Assembly (NCBI GenBank): GCA_950295325.1
Contig: OX485809.1
Coordinates: 35,533,081 to 35,597,080 of the forward strand
Source: Polytrichum commune
Taxonomy: Eukaryota; Streptophyta; Polytrichopsida; Polytrichales; Polytrichaceae
Length of the DNA: 64,000 nt
Direction of reading: 5' to 3'
The translations under genes were made by a program, and so were the position numbers. Position 1 is the first letter of the stretch. Each line of letters begins with the position of its first letter. The notes below the pieces were generated by a model, which made no database searches, was not told the origin of the DNA, and saw only the letters and a program-made list of their open reading frames with translations. Below are positions 35,311 to 55,980 of this stretch, one piece after another.

Positions 35311-36673
35311 TTTCACAATTCATTCTTCATTTGCATCAAAAACAAAACCAGAAAAATAAAAGCTCTCACAACCCTTGATTCATTATAACATTGTGTGTGC
35401 ACTTGCATTAAAAGATTTTGAACGTTTAGATTTATCGAATTCCATGCTTATCAAAAATTTCATCTAAGGTTGTCAATACCATTCTTCAAATGTTAGTGTA
35501 TATTCAAATTATTGGAAAAGACTTTGATTCATATTCCAATAACATTATGATATGGCTTATCTTTATTCAAGTAATGTTATTTTGAGTAGGTTTGAAATTT
35601 AACATGATACTCAATGAACCACTATCACTCATTCTTGGCAATACTGATCCTCATTGTTCACCTTTGATTAAACGCTTTCTTACACCACCTTCTTGAATGG
35701 GTAGCCTTATATTAGACACTACGATTGGTCAAAGTTGATGCTCTTCTTTCACCCTTCTTTCACCCTTCGTACATTGCCACTGTGTTCTTGATTTTAAGTG
35801 AAAAAAAACATGATATATTTAAAGAATGATCATGCAGGTCAAACCAAAGAGAAGGGTCCACATGAATAACATGGTCATGGAGTAGTATTCATTTTAGATA
35901 TCGATTGCATTTCTAAAATACAATAAATAATGTGTGTAATGGTGGTGAGGGCATTGTCCCTCACAATTTCATGGTCATGACCCTTGGCCATAGTGTCGTG
36001 GGGGGTTGAGTGATCATTGGCAGGCTCAATTGAGGCAATATGGATTCATTATACCAAACCAAGATATGAATATGAAGGTGGTCGAAACCTGGAAGAGTTT
36101 GAGAGAAGCCCAAGAATGATGCTAAGAAAGCCCCTTGACTAGCTTAAGAGTTCAAACTACGCATCCCAAGCAAATGATCTCCTGAGGTGCCATCATGTAC
36201 ATCATTACACTTCAAGTTGCTGGTATTTGGACTATGGGATAACCAGGAAGCTTTGGAGCATAGATTTCACCTCCAAAAAATACAGCAGCGCTTGAAAACA
36301 TTAAAAGGTTGGATTTGGGAAATTTCAGCTTTCTAGGACTGAAGCATCTTCAAGGCACTTTATGAAACATTTACAAAAATCAAGTCACAGTGCAATTTAT
36401 AGCATGGTCCAAGAATCTATGACCTTCACCTAATAAACATTTTGAACTTTGATGCCAATTGACATTTAGAGCATATCTTTGGCATGCACATAGAATTCCT
36501 GAGCCCAAGAGTCTCGGGGAATTTGAAGAGATGTATATTGATATTCTGCTCTACATATGCCTCCTTGACCCATCTGACCTGCTCAGGTGGTGCTGTGAGT
36601 GTAGGAAGTGCGGGGAAATTCCCTGTTTATGTATTAATTGAGTGCTGATGATCTGATTTGATGGAAGCTAGAG

Positions 36674-46010
<9,337 letters not shown>

Positions 46011-47783
46011 CCTAACGTTGCATTAACTTCTCTGTTTCTGCTTATCCGCCTTTGTTAATCCAACCAGCTGATCTTTCGTTTTCAACACCAATTTAATAAG
46101 TGCTGCTATATGAAGGATTTCGAAGCACTCTATAGCAGCAACACCATGTACCATGCCCAGAATTACACTGTCATGCTGGACATCATGATGAGGCTCTTGC
46201 TCTGCGATCAATAAGGTAAAAACCAATAAAGAACCATTGCAAGCTCGTTCAAATTAACACGCCAGACACATTAAACTGCCTGCAAAAGCTTCGAGAAGTA
46301 GCTAACAGGGCCACCTTTCTGATCTATTTCTGATTCCAAACATGGATGTGAGAGAATGTGTTAAATCATCGTTTGATAGCTTAGAGTGTCTGTTGGCATT
46401 CAAACGAGCAAATTTTTGCAAGAAAACTCGAAGTTGTTCGCTGAAGTACCTACCAAGAAAGAGAATAGGCACGTCACATAAATTGCACCTTCGTATTAAG
46501 ACAATGATGTTTTCACATTCTTTGTCATTCGGAGGGCACATTGAATTTGGTGCAGGTTCACTCTGATACAGCTACACACCTACCTACCCACCTACCTACT
46601 CACCTGCTTCTTCCGAGCTCTGTTTCTCTTTAGTGGGGTTATGCAACCTACTTAAACTAAGTTACGGAATGTATTTTGTCGATCCTTTGAAAATCCCACA
46701 AATGTACACTGCGATGTACTGTAGTAATTTTAAAACGATATCTTAGTAGGTGGTGAAATTTGAGGTGATAATAACCACTTGGCACTTGCCGACACATCAA
46801 GGTTCTTGACCATTACTAGTAAGCTGGCGCCACTTGGATGCTGTACAGCAAGAACGGCCCCACACCCCCTCTTTAGGGTTTCCTCACACTGGGTTCTTTA
46901 GTAATAACTTACATTCTGGTTATGGGAGAATGATTCCATACATTGACGTTACTTGCGGCTTGTTTGCGCAAGAATACGAACCGATGAGACAGACAGATCT
47001 GCCATACGTGCTATGGATGTATCTTGACCTTTTTTCTGATTTCGTTGTAGATTCTGCCATTTGAATCCTGTTCACATCGACCAATTTCAAAATACAATTT
47101 GCCAGGAGCAGTTGAAGAAAACAGAATCCGGATGCAGGAAGTAGTATGTAAATTGGGACATGGCAACATCCCCACGATGTGTGCGCTCCCTGTGCTTGGA
47201 AGATTTTCCAAGAGCTCGGCATTGGGGCTAAGTGCGCTCCCCTCTTTGAATTTCTGCTCCAAAACTTTGATGTTGCTGCTCAGAAAGTGGATGAGGGTTG
47301 TGTCAACCAATTACTTCCAGGAAGAGACGGCAAAGAATTCGTCCCTGACTTCATTTCATTACCACCTGAGCGCATTATTGACGACTGCACGATTGAATGT
47401 TATTTTAGGTTTTGCAACCAATTTCTTGAATTCTTAGGAGTTAGAGTGGAATCGTTCAATTTGGAGTGACATGTATATAATAGGGTTAGACCTCATTCGG
47501 GGTTGAAACGCAGGAAGTTTGAGTTGGAGGCGTGCAAGCACCGTATTGCAAACTCAACAATTGGTACAATTGCAAGAGAAGATCAAGGTCAGAGGTCATC
47601 AGAACCTTTGTTATTTGGCAGTATACTTTTCTGAGGGCATATCTGATGCTTAGGTATGCATTACCCTGTAATCATTGCAAGTGTACAGAAGAAGAGGTAT
47701 GCTTGATTTAGAAATTCCCAATCTTGTGATAGCGCATGAGAAGAAATAACCTAATGTGCATGCAACCCTTCTGCACTTTGCAG
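46011..47783. other. Divergent intergenic region with unexplained ORFs
   Basis: Lies between the NAD-ME start (-) and the first recognised exon of the plastid membrane protein (+), so it should hold both promoters and the missing first exon of the latter. A + frame at 47179-47469 ends in an acidic, protein-like stretch (DGKEFVPDFISLPPERIIDD), but I cannot match it or connect it to the downstream gene. Confidence 0.45.
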
Positions 47784-48600
47784 GCTTTGAATCACAAGGG
47801 AACGACAGGCATTTGCAGAGCTGGCCTGGAAGATGATGCACCCTTTGCTGTCGCTATTGCTGCTTCTGTACTTAGTACTCTTGTGCTCCCTTTCGAGGGC
47901 GAAACGGAGGAAGCTAATAAAGGAGTTTCTCCACTTGGAGGAGATGATGTCCGATACGCGGCCATGGGCATCATTAGCTTCATTCCTCTGTTCAATTGGC
48001 TGGTTAGTTATCTATCAGCCCTCTGCTTATTTGGTTGAGAGATGTACAGAAGTTGAATTTCCTTATAAATAGTGGAGATTACGATGATGATGATGAGAAA
48101 AAAGCTTCATTACCGTGTAATCTCAGAGGATATTCCGAGTCAGTTACAACATCTAAGAGACTGAGTTGATGACAGATTCCCTCACACTAATCATTTTTGG
48201 ACAGTGTCTTTTCCAATCTTGATGTTTAAAAGCCGCATGATTCATAGTAAGTGATTTTCTCCCTGTGAGGAGCGATCCTTCAACCTTGAAACACACATGC
48301 AGCTTTTTAAGTGAGTTTACAGAAGCTGATTACCTCACAAATAATGAAGATGATGATGATGATGAGACTACAAAAAGTTTCATATCTGTGTAATCTGAGA
48401 GGATATTCCAAGTCACTTGCAACATCCAAGAGTCTGAGTTGCCAACAGCTTCCAGGCTCTTTTCTAAACTTGATGTTTGAAAGCCGCGTGATTCATAGTA
48501 GTGTGATCTTCTCTCTGTGAGTAGGGATCCTTCAACCTTCAAACACACTTACAGTTTTCAAGTGAATTTACAGAGGTTGACTCCCTTACAAAGAATGAAG

Positions 48601-48638
<38 letters not shown>

Positions 48639-51106
48639 GTGAGACTATGAAAAGTTTCGTCCCTGTTTAATCTCAAAGGACATTCCCAGTCACTTGCAAC
48701 ATCCAAGAGACTGAGTTGCCACCAGCTTCCAGGCTCCTTTCTAAACTTGGTGTTTGAAAGCCGTGTGATCTTCTCTCTGTGAGGAGGGACCCTTTACCTT
48801 GAAACACAAATGCGGTTTTCAAGTGAATTTACAGAAGTTGACTCTCTTACAAAGAATGAAGTGATGATGATGATGATGTTGGTGGTGAGACTATGAAAAG
48901 TTGATGTGTAATCTCAAAGGACACTCCCAGTCACTTGCAATCTTGATGTTTGAAGGCCACAAGATTCATAGTAGTGCATTTTTCTCTCCATGATTAGGGA
49001 TCCCTTAACCTTGAAACACACATGTGGTTTTCAAGAAAATTTTGGGCCACCATGTTCCTATGTGCTGGGGGATTGTTAGCACCATGTCACTTGTGTACTT
49101 TTAAAAGTGACAAACGTGTTGTGTGCTCAGGTATGGGTGTTTGCATGGTTAGACACAAGAAAGCAGCGGTATCTCATTTACGCAATTGTGTATCTTGCTC
49201 CTTACCTCCGGTATGTGATTCCATGTGTTAGGCTGTACTTGAGTTGATTCTTGACAAAAATACAACTTATTTGCAGATTCTTCAGTTATAGAGATTGGAT
49301 TCACGAATGGTCAAGTATTCTCATTTAGAGTCCATTTTGTGAAAATGACACAGACTACACTCATGAGTTGTTGATAAAATGTATCAAGGGTCTGATTCGA
49401 GGGCAAAAAAATTGTAATTGCTCTGCAGGTCAGGACTGTCTGTTTCACCCGAGGATAGCTGGCTTCCACTTGCAAGTGTTCTTGCATGCATCATCCACGT
49501 ACAGGTGTAGTGACCTGCTTTAAAATGCTGTGCCAGATTCTTCATACGTATATGCTCACAAGGATTGCAAATTGGATCTGCAGCCTGTAACTGCAAATTG
49601 TTCAATCACGTCACTTTAACAATTGAACTGCAGAGTTATCCAACAAAGTGATCCTTACATGTTCATATGAAATCTCTAAATGCTTCCAATTGCAAATTTC
49701 ATTAGATAAGTAGAACATAAGAGTATTCTTCACCAACTGCCACAAGTTGGGGTTACAGATCGTCATACAGCAACGGTATCCTAAATGAAGGTTGCCTTGT
49801 GGCGGATTCAACTTGATGATGTTACACGACAACATGAGCTGCTTTGCAATGCTTTTACATGCTTCAGTAAGTGCCTTGTTGAAAATCAGTCTAAGAAATT
49901 GAAGGTGAGGCCAGCTAAAAATTATTAAAAAAAAATAAAAAATCTCCATTGACCTAATGCTTTCTATATGCTCAAACCAGTGTGTACTCAAAAGGAACTG
50001 AGCCATCAGGTAAGTAGATGATTATAGGCACCAATGAATCTCCTTCAGGTGCCAGAAATTTCCAAGAAAAAAAATGGTATGTGCCAAAGAGCACTTTGTT
50101 GTTTCTATGTCAATCTTGCATCTGATAGGATTGATTTTTGGTAGTTATAAGATAATTAAATTCGATGATCTTGCAGGTAGGATCTGACAGGGGGTGGTTT
50201 CTTGCAGCTTGACATCTCAGCAAGTAGTGAAGGGGATCAAAACATGAACATTTCAAAGGTGTTGTTTACTGGCACACAAGTAAAGCAAATGAGGGAGCGC
50301 GCTGACACTCTATTATTGCGATTGCAGCGATTGGCGGACAAACCTGTACGTTCTGATATTGATCTCTCAAGCCATTCAATAATTGTTACTTACATGCAGT
50401 TTATTGATCCATCTCATGATCATCATTGTAGTGGTCAAGATAAGCAGTTTTGCTGACATGTCTACTCTTGATTGGATACAAGGAGACAAATCATCATTAC
50501 CCATAATTGATGCCCATGTCATGGTCTGCTCATTACACTCAGCACTGGACACATGTCGCACTACGATCACTTGTAGTTGGCATCCAACACCTAACCTCAC
50601 TGCTACTGCAGCTTCAGTAGATTGGGCACCTACTATTGCCCATGGCAGGGCTCCTCGCATCCATTACCTAGTTTATAATAATTTGCAATAGTTGACTTAG
50701 CCAGCTAGGATCCCTTAACATTCTTCAACTGCGCTCAGTGTGTTTGGTAATTGTTCACAATAAAAGTGGGTCCTCGTTGCATACTGCAGATTCAGACTGA
50801 TTGTCTAGCATCTACCCCTGTTGATTCTAGCATCTATCAGCATTTAAATCTCTCCCTAACCCAATTCTCCAGGAGGTGGAGGGTGATCTCACTGGACAAT
50901 GCTATGCATTGAATCACGCCATGAATTAGATTTTCTGACTTCGAAGGTTCTTGAATAACTTCTATCATTGGCAGGCTGGAGCAATGGACAGTGAGGGAGA
51001 GAAGTTGCCAACAGCAGAAGATATTAGCCGAGTCGAAATGGAGCAGTGGGATGAGAAGCTTGCAAGGTCAAAAGCCAAAGATGATGCAAGAGATACACAG
51101 TCGTAG
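47784..51106 (+). CDS. Conserved plastid membrane protein of green plants, 5' exon missing
   Basis: Exons 47784-48002, 49131-49210, 49429-49504, 50208-50345 and 50975-51106 join in frame with GT-AG junctions to 214 codons. The first acceptor (TTTGCAG|GCT) shows at least one more exon upstream, which I could not identify; it probably encodes the transit peptide. The protein has a hydrophobic segment (FAVAIAASVLSTLVLP), then MGIISFIPLFNWL-VWVFAWLD, RYLIYAIVYLAPYLR and SPEDSWLPLASVLACIIHVQ, giving about three or four membrane spans. A charged C-terminal tail follows (QVKQMRERADTLLLRLQRL, MEQWDEKLARSKAK) with coiled-coil character. The motif pattern matches, from memory, an uncharacterised family kept in plant and algal plastids. 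No function is known to me. Intron 1 holds a four-copy tandem repeat. Confidence 0.75.
48045..49035. repeat. Four-copy tandem repeat with GAT microsatellite in intron
   Basis: Copies start at an ACAGARGYTGA motif at about 48045, 48318, 48569 and 48829 (periods 273, 251 and 260; the last is truncated to about 205 bp). Each has a GAT run, a TAATCTSAGAGGATATTCC-like block, TTGATGTTTGAAAGCC and TCCTTCAACCTTGAAACACA. The GAT run has grown to about 12 units at 48601-48637. Fills most of intron 1 of the plastid membrane protein gene. Confidence 0.85.
50430..50680 (+). repeat. Two-copy intronic repeat, plastid-protein copy
   Basis: Collinear with 41160-41415; contains TTGCTGACATGTCTACTCTT, TTACCCATAATTGATGCCCA, CATGGTCTGC, GGCAGGGCTCCTCGCATCCA and TTACCTAGTT. 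It follows directly on the donor of exon 4 of the host gene. Confidence 0.6.
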
Positions 51107-51224
51107 TGACAATTTGCAGTCGAGGAACTTCTGTAAATGAAAAGGGTGTAATTGTAACATGTCAGATGTAGACAGATCTATACTCAACACAGAGGTGTTA
51201 AGGTAAGTGGGCCTTATGTGGTCA

Positions 51225-51545
51225 CTCTTCTTAATTGGACACCTATGTTTGAGTGGTAAATGGCAAGGTTTGTATTTAGGAACAAACATTAGCAATCCTC
51301 AAAAAAACATGTGTCACAATATAGACATTGTTCTAGGTTCAATGAGGTAGACATGCCTAAATTGAACACAACAATAATCTAGACACCCATATTCTAAGTA
51401 ATATGTGGTCAGGTGTGGATTTGTACATTGGCTCCAAGAAAACATTTGTTATAAAGAAATTGGACTACGTGCTCAAAATATGCTACACATTCTAGGCTCA
51501 ATAGTCAGCATGATCGGGGGCACCTACATGACCACTTAACCCCTA
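51225..51545 (+). repeat. Abundant interspersed repeat, two partial copies in tandem
   Basis: The first piece has CTTAATTGGACACCTATGTT and TTGAGTGGTAAATGGCAAGG. The second, from 51360, restarts with AATCTAGACACCCATATTCT and continues through GGACTACGTGCTCAAAATAT, CTCAATAGTCAGCATGATCG and CCTACATGACCACTTAA. Confidence 0.6.
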
Positions 51546-52266
51546 ATATCTTATGCAACCACAATTTGGTCATGAACAGTTCGCTCTAACCCCTTTGACA
51601 TCAATTTGGATGGCTTTTGGATTGTTTCAACTACTCCTCTTGTTCATGTTCAAGTCTGCTATATCTTGCTATGTTGATAATTTTGATTCAATAGCATTAG
51701 TTATTTTTGGATTAATTCAAATATAGGCGTGTGCTCTCAACTAAGTTACAATAGAATTGGTCCATGAACTCATGCTTGACATTTGTCACCTCCACAGTTT
51801 AGGGTAGCATATCCTAAACATGTATTTTGTTAATCCCTATGTGCAAATGATTCCCAATTGATTTGAAAATTTGCATGACACTCAAATGCGACATATCCTA
51901 AACATCTATCGTTGAAGTTTCTAATTGAACATATGTTGGTGGGTGTAAATTCGTGTGGAAGGTGCATAGTTGTGGCATCGTTGCCTAAAATTGCAAAGCT
52001 TTCCAAAAATTCACAAAATAATGCTTCCAAGATTTGTGAGTTGACTTGAGTAGGTATATTAGAGTTATCCATTAATTATTGATTAATTTGATGTTGAGTT
52101 TGGGCATACATCCCCATTCTAACCCGATCATTAGAGGGTTAACCAATATTTATTTATTGGCCGTTGACCACTACCAAGTAGGCGGTGACCACACAAACCA
52201 GGGGCTAAACTAGGCCTACAAGTGTGGTGGCCTCTAATGAGCGCCCATTTTATGGTTATTCCTAGC

Positions 52267-52542
52267 TCACAAGCTATCCGATGGTGTAGGAGAAGGTGAT
52301 TGTGACAATACTCTCTTACACGGAGATCCTTCAGTCAAGTCAAGGGCGTCCATCGTTGTCAAAGTTGAGTATGTGGGAAAATATCGTTCTATTATGCTTT
52401 GTCGACGCTTCAAAACAATGTGTGTCGCACGGCCATCCATTTGCTTCAATCGGACAAACACATCTTCACATTGCAAGTTTGCTATATCGCTATTGGATTC
52501 GTTGCTAGTGCATGTCTTCACCTCATTCAATGCCCCTATCAA
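52267..52542 (-). pseudogene. Unrecognised coding remnant
   Basis: A 91-codon frame with protein-like composition, including CEDVFVRLKQMDGRATHIVL, and a Ser/Pro-rich end (VLSQSPSPTPSDSL). The family is not recognised. Its position beside transposase relics suggests part of a transposon accessory protein, but this is a guess. Confidence 0.3.
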
Positions 52543-53015
52543 CCTATCCTTGAGATTTTCTCTTGCAAAGAAGACTCCATATTTTCAATAAGAAATCTGC
52601 ATACACCTTCTTCCACACCACGTTGGGCACAAGTTGGGTTACTTGTGTCCTCCCTATACTATAGCTTGTAAAATGTTTGTAGTAGCTTGTAGACATGTTA
52701 CTCAACATGGTGCTATCCATGGTGGGCTTAGGGACCTTCTCCTTGTCTGCACTCTCCTAGGCGCCTTCCACCCTAGATGGAGTGCCATTGCAACATTGGC
52801 ACCAAACCAATGCCCCCCCCCCCCCCCACTTCGCAGTTGGTCCCTCCTCCTTGAAAGTTTGCATAAATTGTAGTATGGTGCATTCTCCTCCCCTCTCAAA
52901 CATCTAACCGGAAACAAATCTGAATTTTATGTGTAGCATCAATTTGTCAGTTTCAGCCATGGATCCGCCAACATTCTTCACCCAACTTTTGCTACTATTC
53001 ATGCTTCCACTATAA

Positions 53016-55763
53016 TATTCCTTGCCATTCTTGACCACAAAAAAACGTCAATACACTAACTCCAATGGAATAACGAAAAATAACACATCATACCTATGCC
53101 AATGGATAATAAGAAATAATAACATCTATAACAAATGGCGAACCCAAAGAGATTTATTCCCTTGGTACGACTCTAACACTTGTACACATAATACCAGCCT
53201 ACTTACTCAATACTACACCAAAAGACAACACAAATACTTCTCGAACTTAATAAACGCCCATTTTGCCACAGAACAACAACGTGATACGAGATATGTCACC
53301 CCCGCAACAACTATCCCACTGGCACATATTTCTATCAATGAATGCAACCCCAAAAGTGATATAGAAACCACCATCAATACTATCCAAACACACTTTGATG
53401 TTGCCCACATATACGAAGACAATGGAAGGCACCTCACCACTATCCCCAAAACTAGACTACATTGGCTATGGCAACAATACCAACTCGCAAAAAACACCCC
53501 ACATGGACTAGAACCACCCACACAACCATTTGAAACCGAAATGGTATGGTTATACCAAAGATACAAATACTGTATTCCTAAAAATGACCCTCTAAAACTA
53601 GCCCAATACACAATACCAACCCCAATACTAAATTTTCTCATCACATCATTTAATATCAGTCACTCATATTTTTCATCCCCAGTCACATGCCCCACACAAC
53701 TCAATCAATTTTACTCCCCATTCTCACGAGATAAAATATTTGGCTCCTTAGGGAAAGCCTTCGACCATAAATGGAAGGGAATAGGCTATGCCCACCCCAA
53801 TAATGCAACAGACCTACAACAGGCTATACATTGGGCCCGTCTTGCTGCCAAAAACGACCCAAGTATCATCACAATACTCATCTCACCTGATACAAACTGG
53901 TACCAAAACTTCAATCCACACTCTGGTCCATTTCCAGATACACATATTATTGCCCACTTTGCTGCAGATACTATCACATATGAAGAACCTACTATACCAC
54001 CTGAACTTAACATACCTAGGAAAGAACTCTCTACACTACAAATATTCTGCATACACCATCAAAATAACTATATAGGAACCTATGAACAACTAAATCAACT
54101 CACCCATATTGTAAATAATCTTTCAATACCACAACCATACACACAAATTGCCACATATACCCCTTCGAATACCCCTGTCAATCCTAGCAAAAAGTGGTCC
54201 AAACTAACCTATCCCAACATCCTCACACTCAATGAAGCACATATGCCTCAACCACCCGAATACCAAACTAACTTCCCATTAAAATTCCATCCACAATTTA
54301 GTTATTATACTGACGGTTCATTTAAAAAACCCAAACTAATTGCCCCTGGAGTATGGAGAAGAGAAGCAGCAGGATATGGCATTTATAGTCCTAAAGGGCT
54401 TAACATAGCCAAACGACTACATGGCCACCAGAATATCCTACGGGCAGAAATGATTGTCATCCACAAAACACTACGAATTATCAACGATCAATATCCAAAT
54501 GAACCCGCATACATGTTCACCGATAGCCTAAATGTACTATATCTACTAAACACACAAATTAAACATCCCACACTACACAATAGTCACCCCGACCAAGTCA
54601 CACTTGCCTCCATGGTACAATTGCTCCAAAACCGTTCCCAACCAATCACATTATACAAAGTAAGAGCACACGTCAATATCGACGGCAACGAACAAGCAGA
54701 TAAATTAGCAAAAGAAGGACTGGAGCTTACACATAGAAGAGCCACACATCCATACGAACACGCCCATGCCACACCGTATTATTACCAAAAAGACGAATGG
54801 CCCTCCATGATAGACACGCCAGACAAAGGCCTAGTTAGATTTCTAGAAAAAAAAATTAAAAAATATGACAAAATAAACAACTTAGAAAATTTGGCCATAC
54901 AAACTCCCAATATATATAAATGGATAAGTAATGAAAATATTGACAAAGAACTTTCCAATGAATTTTGGAATAACCCTACCATTACGGACAAGCAAAAATC
55001 ATGCCTTATCAAATTTCGCACCGGAACCTACATGGGCCAAGCCAGAAAACAAACTTTCTTTGGTAGACAAAGATTCCCTACCATTACCTGTCCTATTTGT
55101 AATTCATACGAACCTGATACATGGCTACATGTACTACTAACATGTAGGCAACAACATATACATTCACTACACGTCAAAAGACATAACAAAGCAGTCTGGG
55201 AAATCATAAAATTATTAATCTCTTCCGAAAAATCCCGATGTTACACTCTTATGAACGCAGGTACCTTTAATGACAACCCCCAAGAAAACACCGTCCCTAA
55301 CTGGCTATTACCGTGCACATGTGGAACCCAAAGATGCCATTGTAACTCCCGCTTTAGACCCGACATTCTCTGCATTAAAGGCTTACCATATCAAAACGAA
55401 CCCCCCACAAATATAGACGAAACACTTACCATACAATTCATTGAATTCACATACTGTAATGATAGATTTTCACCAGTAACACTAGAAGCCAAAGCTAACA
55501 AATACAAGCCACTCATAGAAAACATTGCTGCTCTAGGGTGGAAATTTGACCCGCTCATTGTTATTACAGCAGGAGCCAGAGCCGCAACACACATTCCATC
55601 AATGAAGTTGCTTGAAGACAAAATTAAAATACCTATGCCATCCATCCGAAATACCTTCCAAAATATTAATACCATTGCCATACAATACGCCATGTCCATC
55701 CTCCTTCACAAAAGACGACTAGAAAATCACCAACCCCTACCTCAACTACAAGACCCCCCTTAG
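53016..55763 (+). CDS. RT-less element protein: MTase-like, RNase H, CCHC, restriction-like endonuclease
   Basis: One open frame; residues are counted from 53022 (913 codons). About 210-320 resembles the PCIF1-type methyltransferase core (YFSSPV, YSPFSRDKIFGSLGKAFD), but AHPNN stands where NPPF is expected. Residues 427-567 are RNase H type 1 with all four acids: D431 (TDGS), E476 (RAEM), D501 (TDS), D560 (EQADKLA). A CCHC knuckle follows at C690, C693, H703 and C708, then a C-x-C plus CHC cluster (765-774). The end is a PD-(D/E)xK-type nuclease like that of R2/Dualen LINEs: RPD781, IEFT with E808, and KANKYKPL. No reverse-transcriptase motif (F/Y-x-DD) occurs anywhere in the frame. There is no ATG in the first 173 codons; an in-frame ATG at 52959 is cut off by TAA at 53013-53015, so the start is undecided and the copy may carry one nonsense mutation. 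The coding strand is markedly A/C-rich. Probably a mobile-element protein. Confidence 0.75.
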   Translation, partial: YSLPFLTTKKRQYTNSNGITKNNTSYLCQWIIRNNNIYNKWRTQRDLFPWYDSNTCTHNTSLLTQYYTKRQHKYFSNLINAHFATEQQRDTRYVTPATTIPLAHISINECNPKSDIETTINTIQTHFDVAHIYEDNGRHLTTIPKTRLHWLWQQYQLAKNTPHGLEPPTQPFETEMVWLYQRYKYCIPKNDPLKLAQYTIPTPILNFLITSFNISHSYFSSPVTCPTQLNQFYSPFSRDKIFGSLGKAFDHKWKGIGYAHPNNATDLQQAIHWARLAAKNDPSIITILISPDTNWYQNFNPHSGPFPDTHIIAHFAADTITYEEPTIPPELNIPRKELSTLQIFCIHHQNNYIGTYEQLNQLTHIVNNLSIPQPYTQIATYTPSNTPVNPSKKWSKLTYPNILTLNEAHMPQPPEYQTNFPLKFHPQFSYYTDGSFKKPKLIAPGVWRREAAGYGIYSPKGLNIAKRLHGHQNILRAEMIVIHKTLRIINDQYPNEPAYMFTDSLNVLYLLNTQIKHPTLHNSHPDQVTLASMVQLLQNRSQPITLYKVRAHVNIDGNEQADKLAKEGLELTHRRATHPYEHAHATPYYYQKDEWPSMIDTPDKGLVRFLEKKIKKYDKINNLENLAIQTPNIYKWISNENIDKELSNEFWNNPTITDKQKSCLIKFRTGTYMGQARKQTFFGRQRFPTITCPICNSYEPDTWLHVLLTCRQQHIHSLHVKRHNKAVWEIIKLLISSEKSRCYTLMNAGTFNDNPQENTVPNWLLPCTCGTQRCHCNSRFRPDILCIKGLPYQNEPPTNIDETLTIQFIEFTYCNDRFSPVTLEAKANKYKPLIENIAALGWKFDPLIVITAGARAATHIPSMKLLEDKIKIPMPSIRNTFQNINTIAIQYAMSILLHKRRLENHQPLPQLQDPP

Positions 55764-55980
55764 CTAAACCAAAGTCATATATGAAAAACGTCCTCTCTCT
55801 ACAACAATAAGTTGATGACCAGGCACCCCAACTTTGCACAAACACACCTCCTCATTAATTAACACTATTTATACCCTCCTAGATGGTACTGGCCTCTTTG
55901 ATGCTGGTTTCTTTTGTTACTGGTTACTTGTGATTATAGTGTCTACTCTCGAAAGGGGGAAGTAGTTCTTTACTCCTATT

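Larger units (their letters stand above)
33398..36673. other. Intergenic stretch between sHSP start and NAD-ME 3' end
   Basis: Contains the sHSP promoter side, a reverse (33990-34200) and a forward (34300-34480) copy of the abundant repeat, and the TIR-element copy at 35036-35310. The last few hundred bases flank the NAD-ME stop and may be its 3' UTR. No gene is seen. Confidence 0.5.
51107..52958. other. Repeat-bearing stretch before the RNase H-endonuclease ORF
   Basis: Holds the 3' flank of the plastid protein gene, two adjacent partial copies of the abundant repeat (51225-51300 and 51360-51545), a - strand frame at 52542-52267 that looks like decayed coding sequence, and a 15-nt C run at 52813-52827. 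Confidence 0.5.

Noticed and set aside
53022-55763. Calling the long ORF a DIRS or LTR retroelement
   Set aside because: No tyrosine recombinase, integrase, protease, reverse transcriptase or terminal repeats are visible; the nuclease tail fits the R2-type restriction-like fold better.
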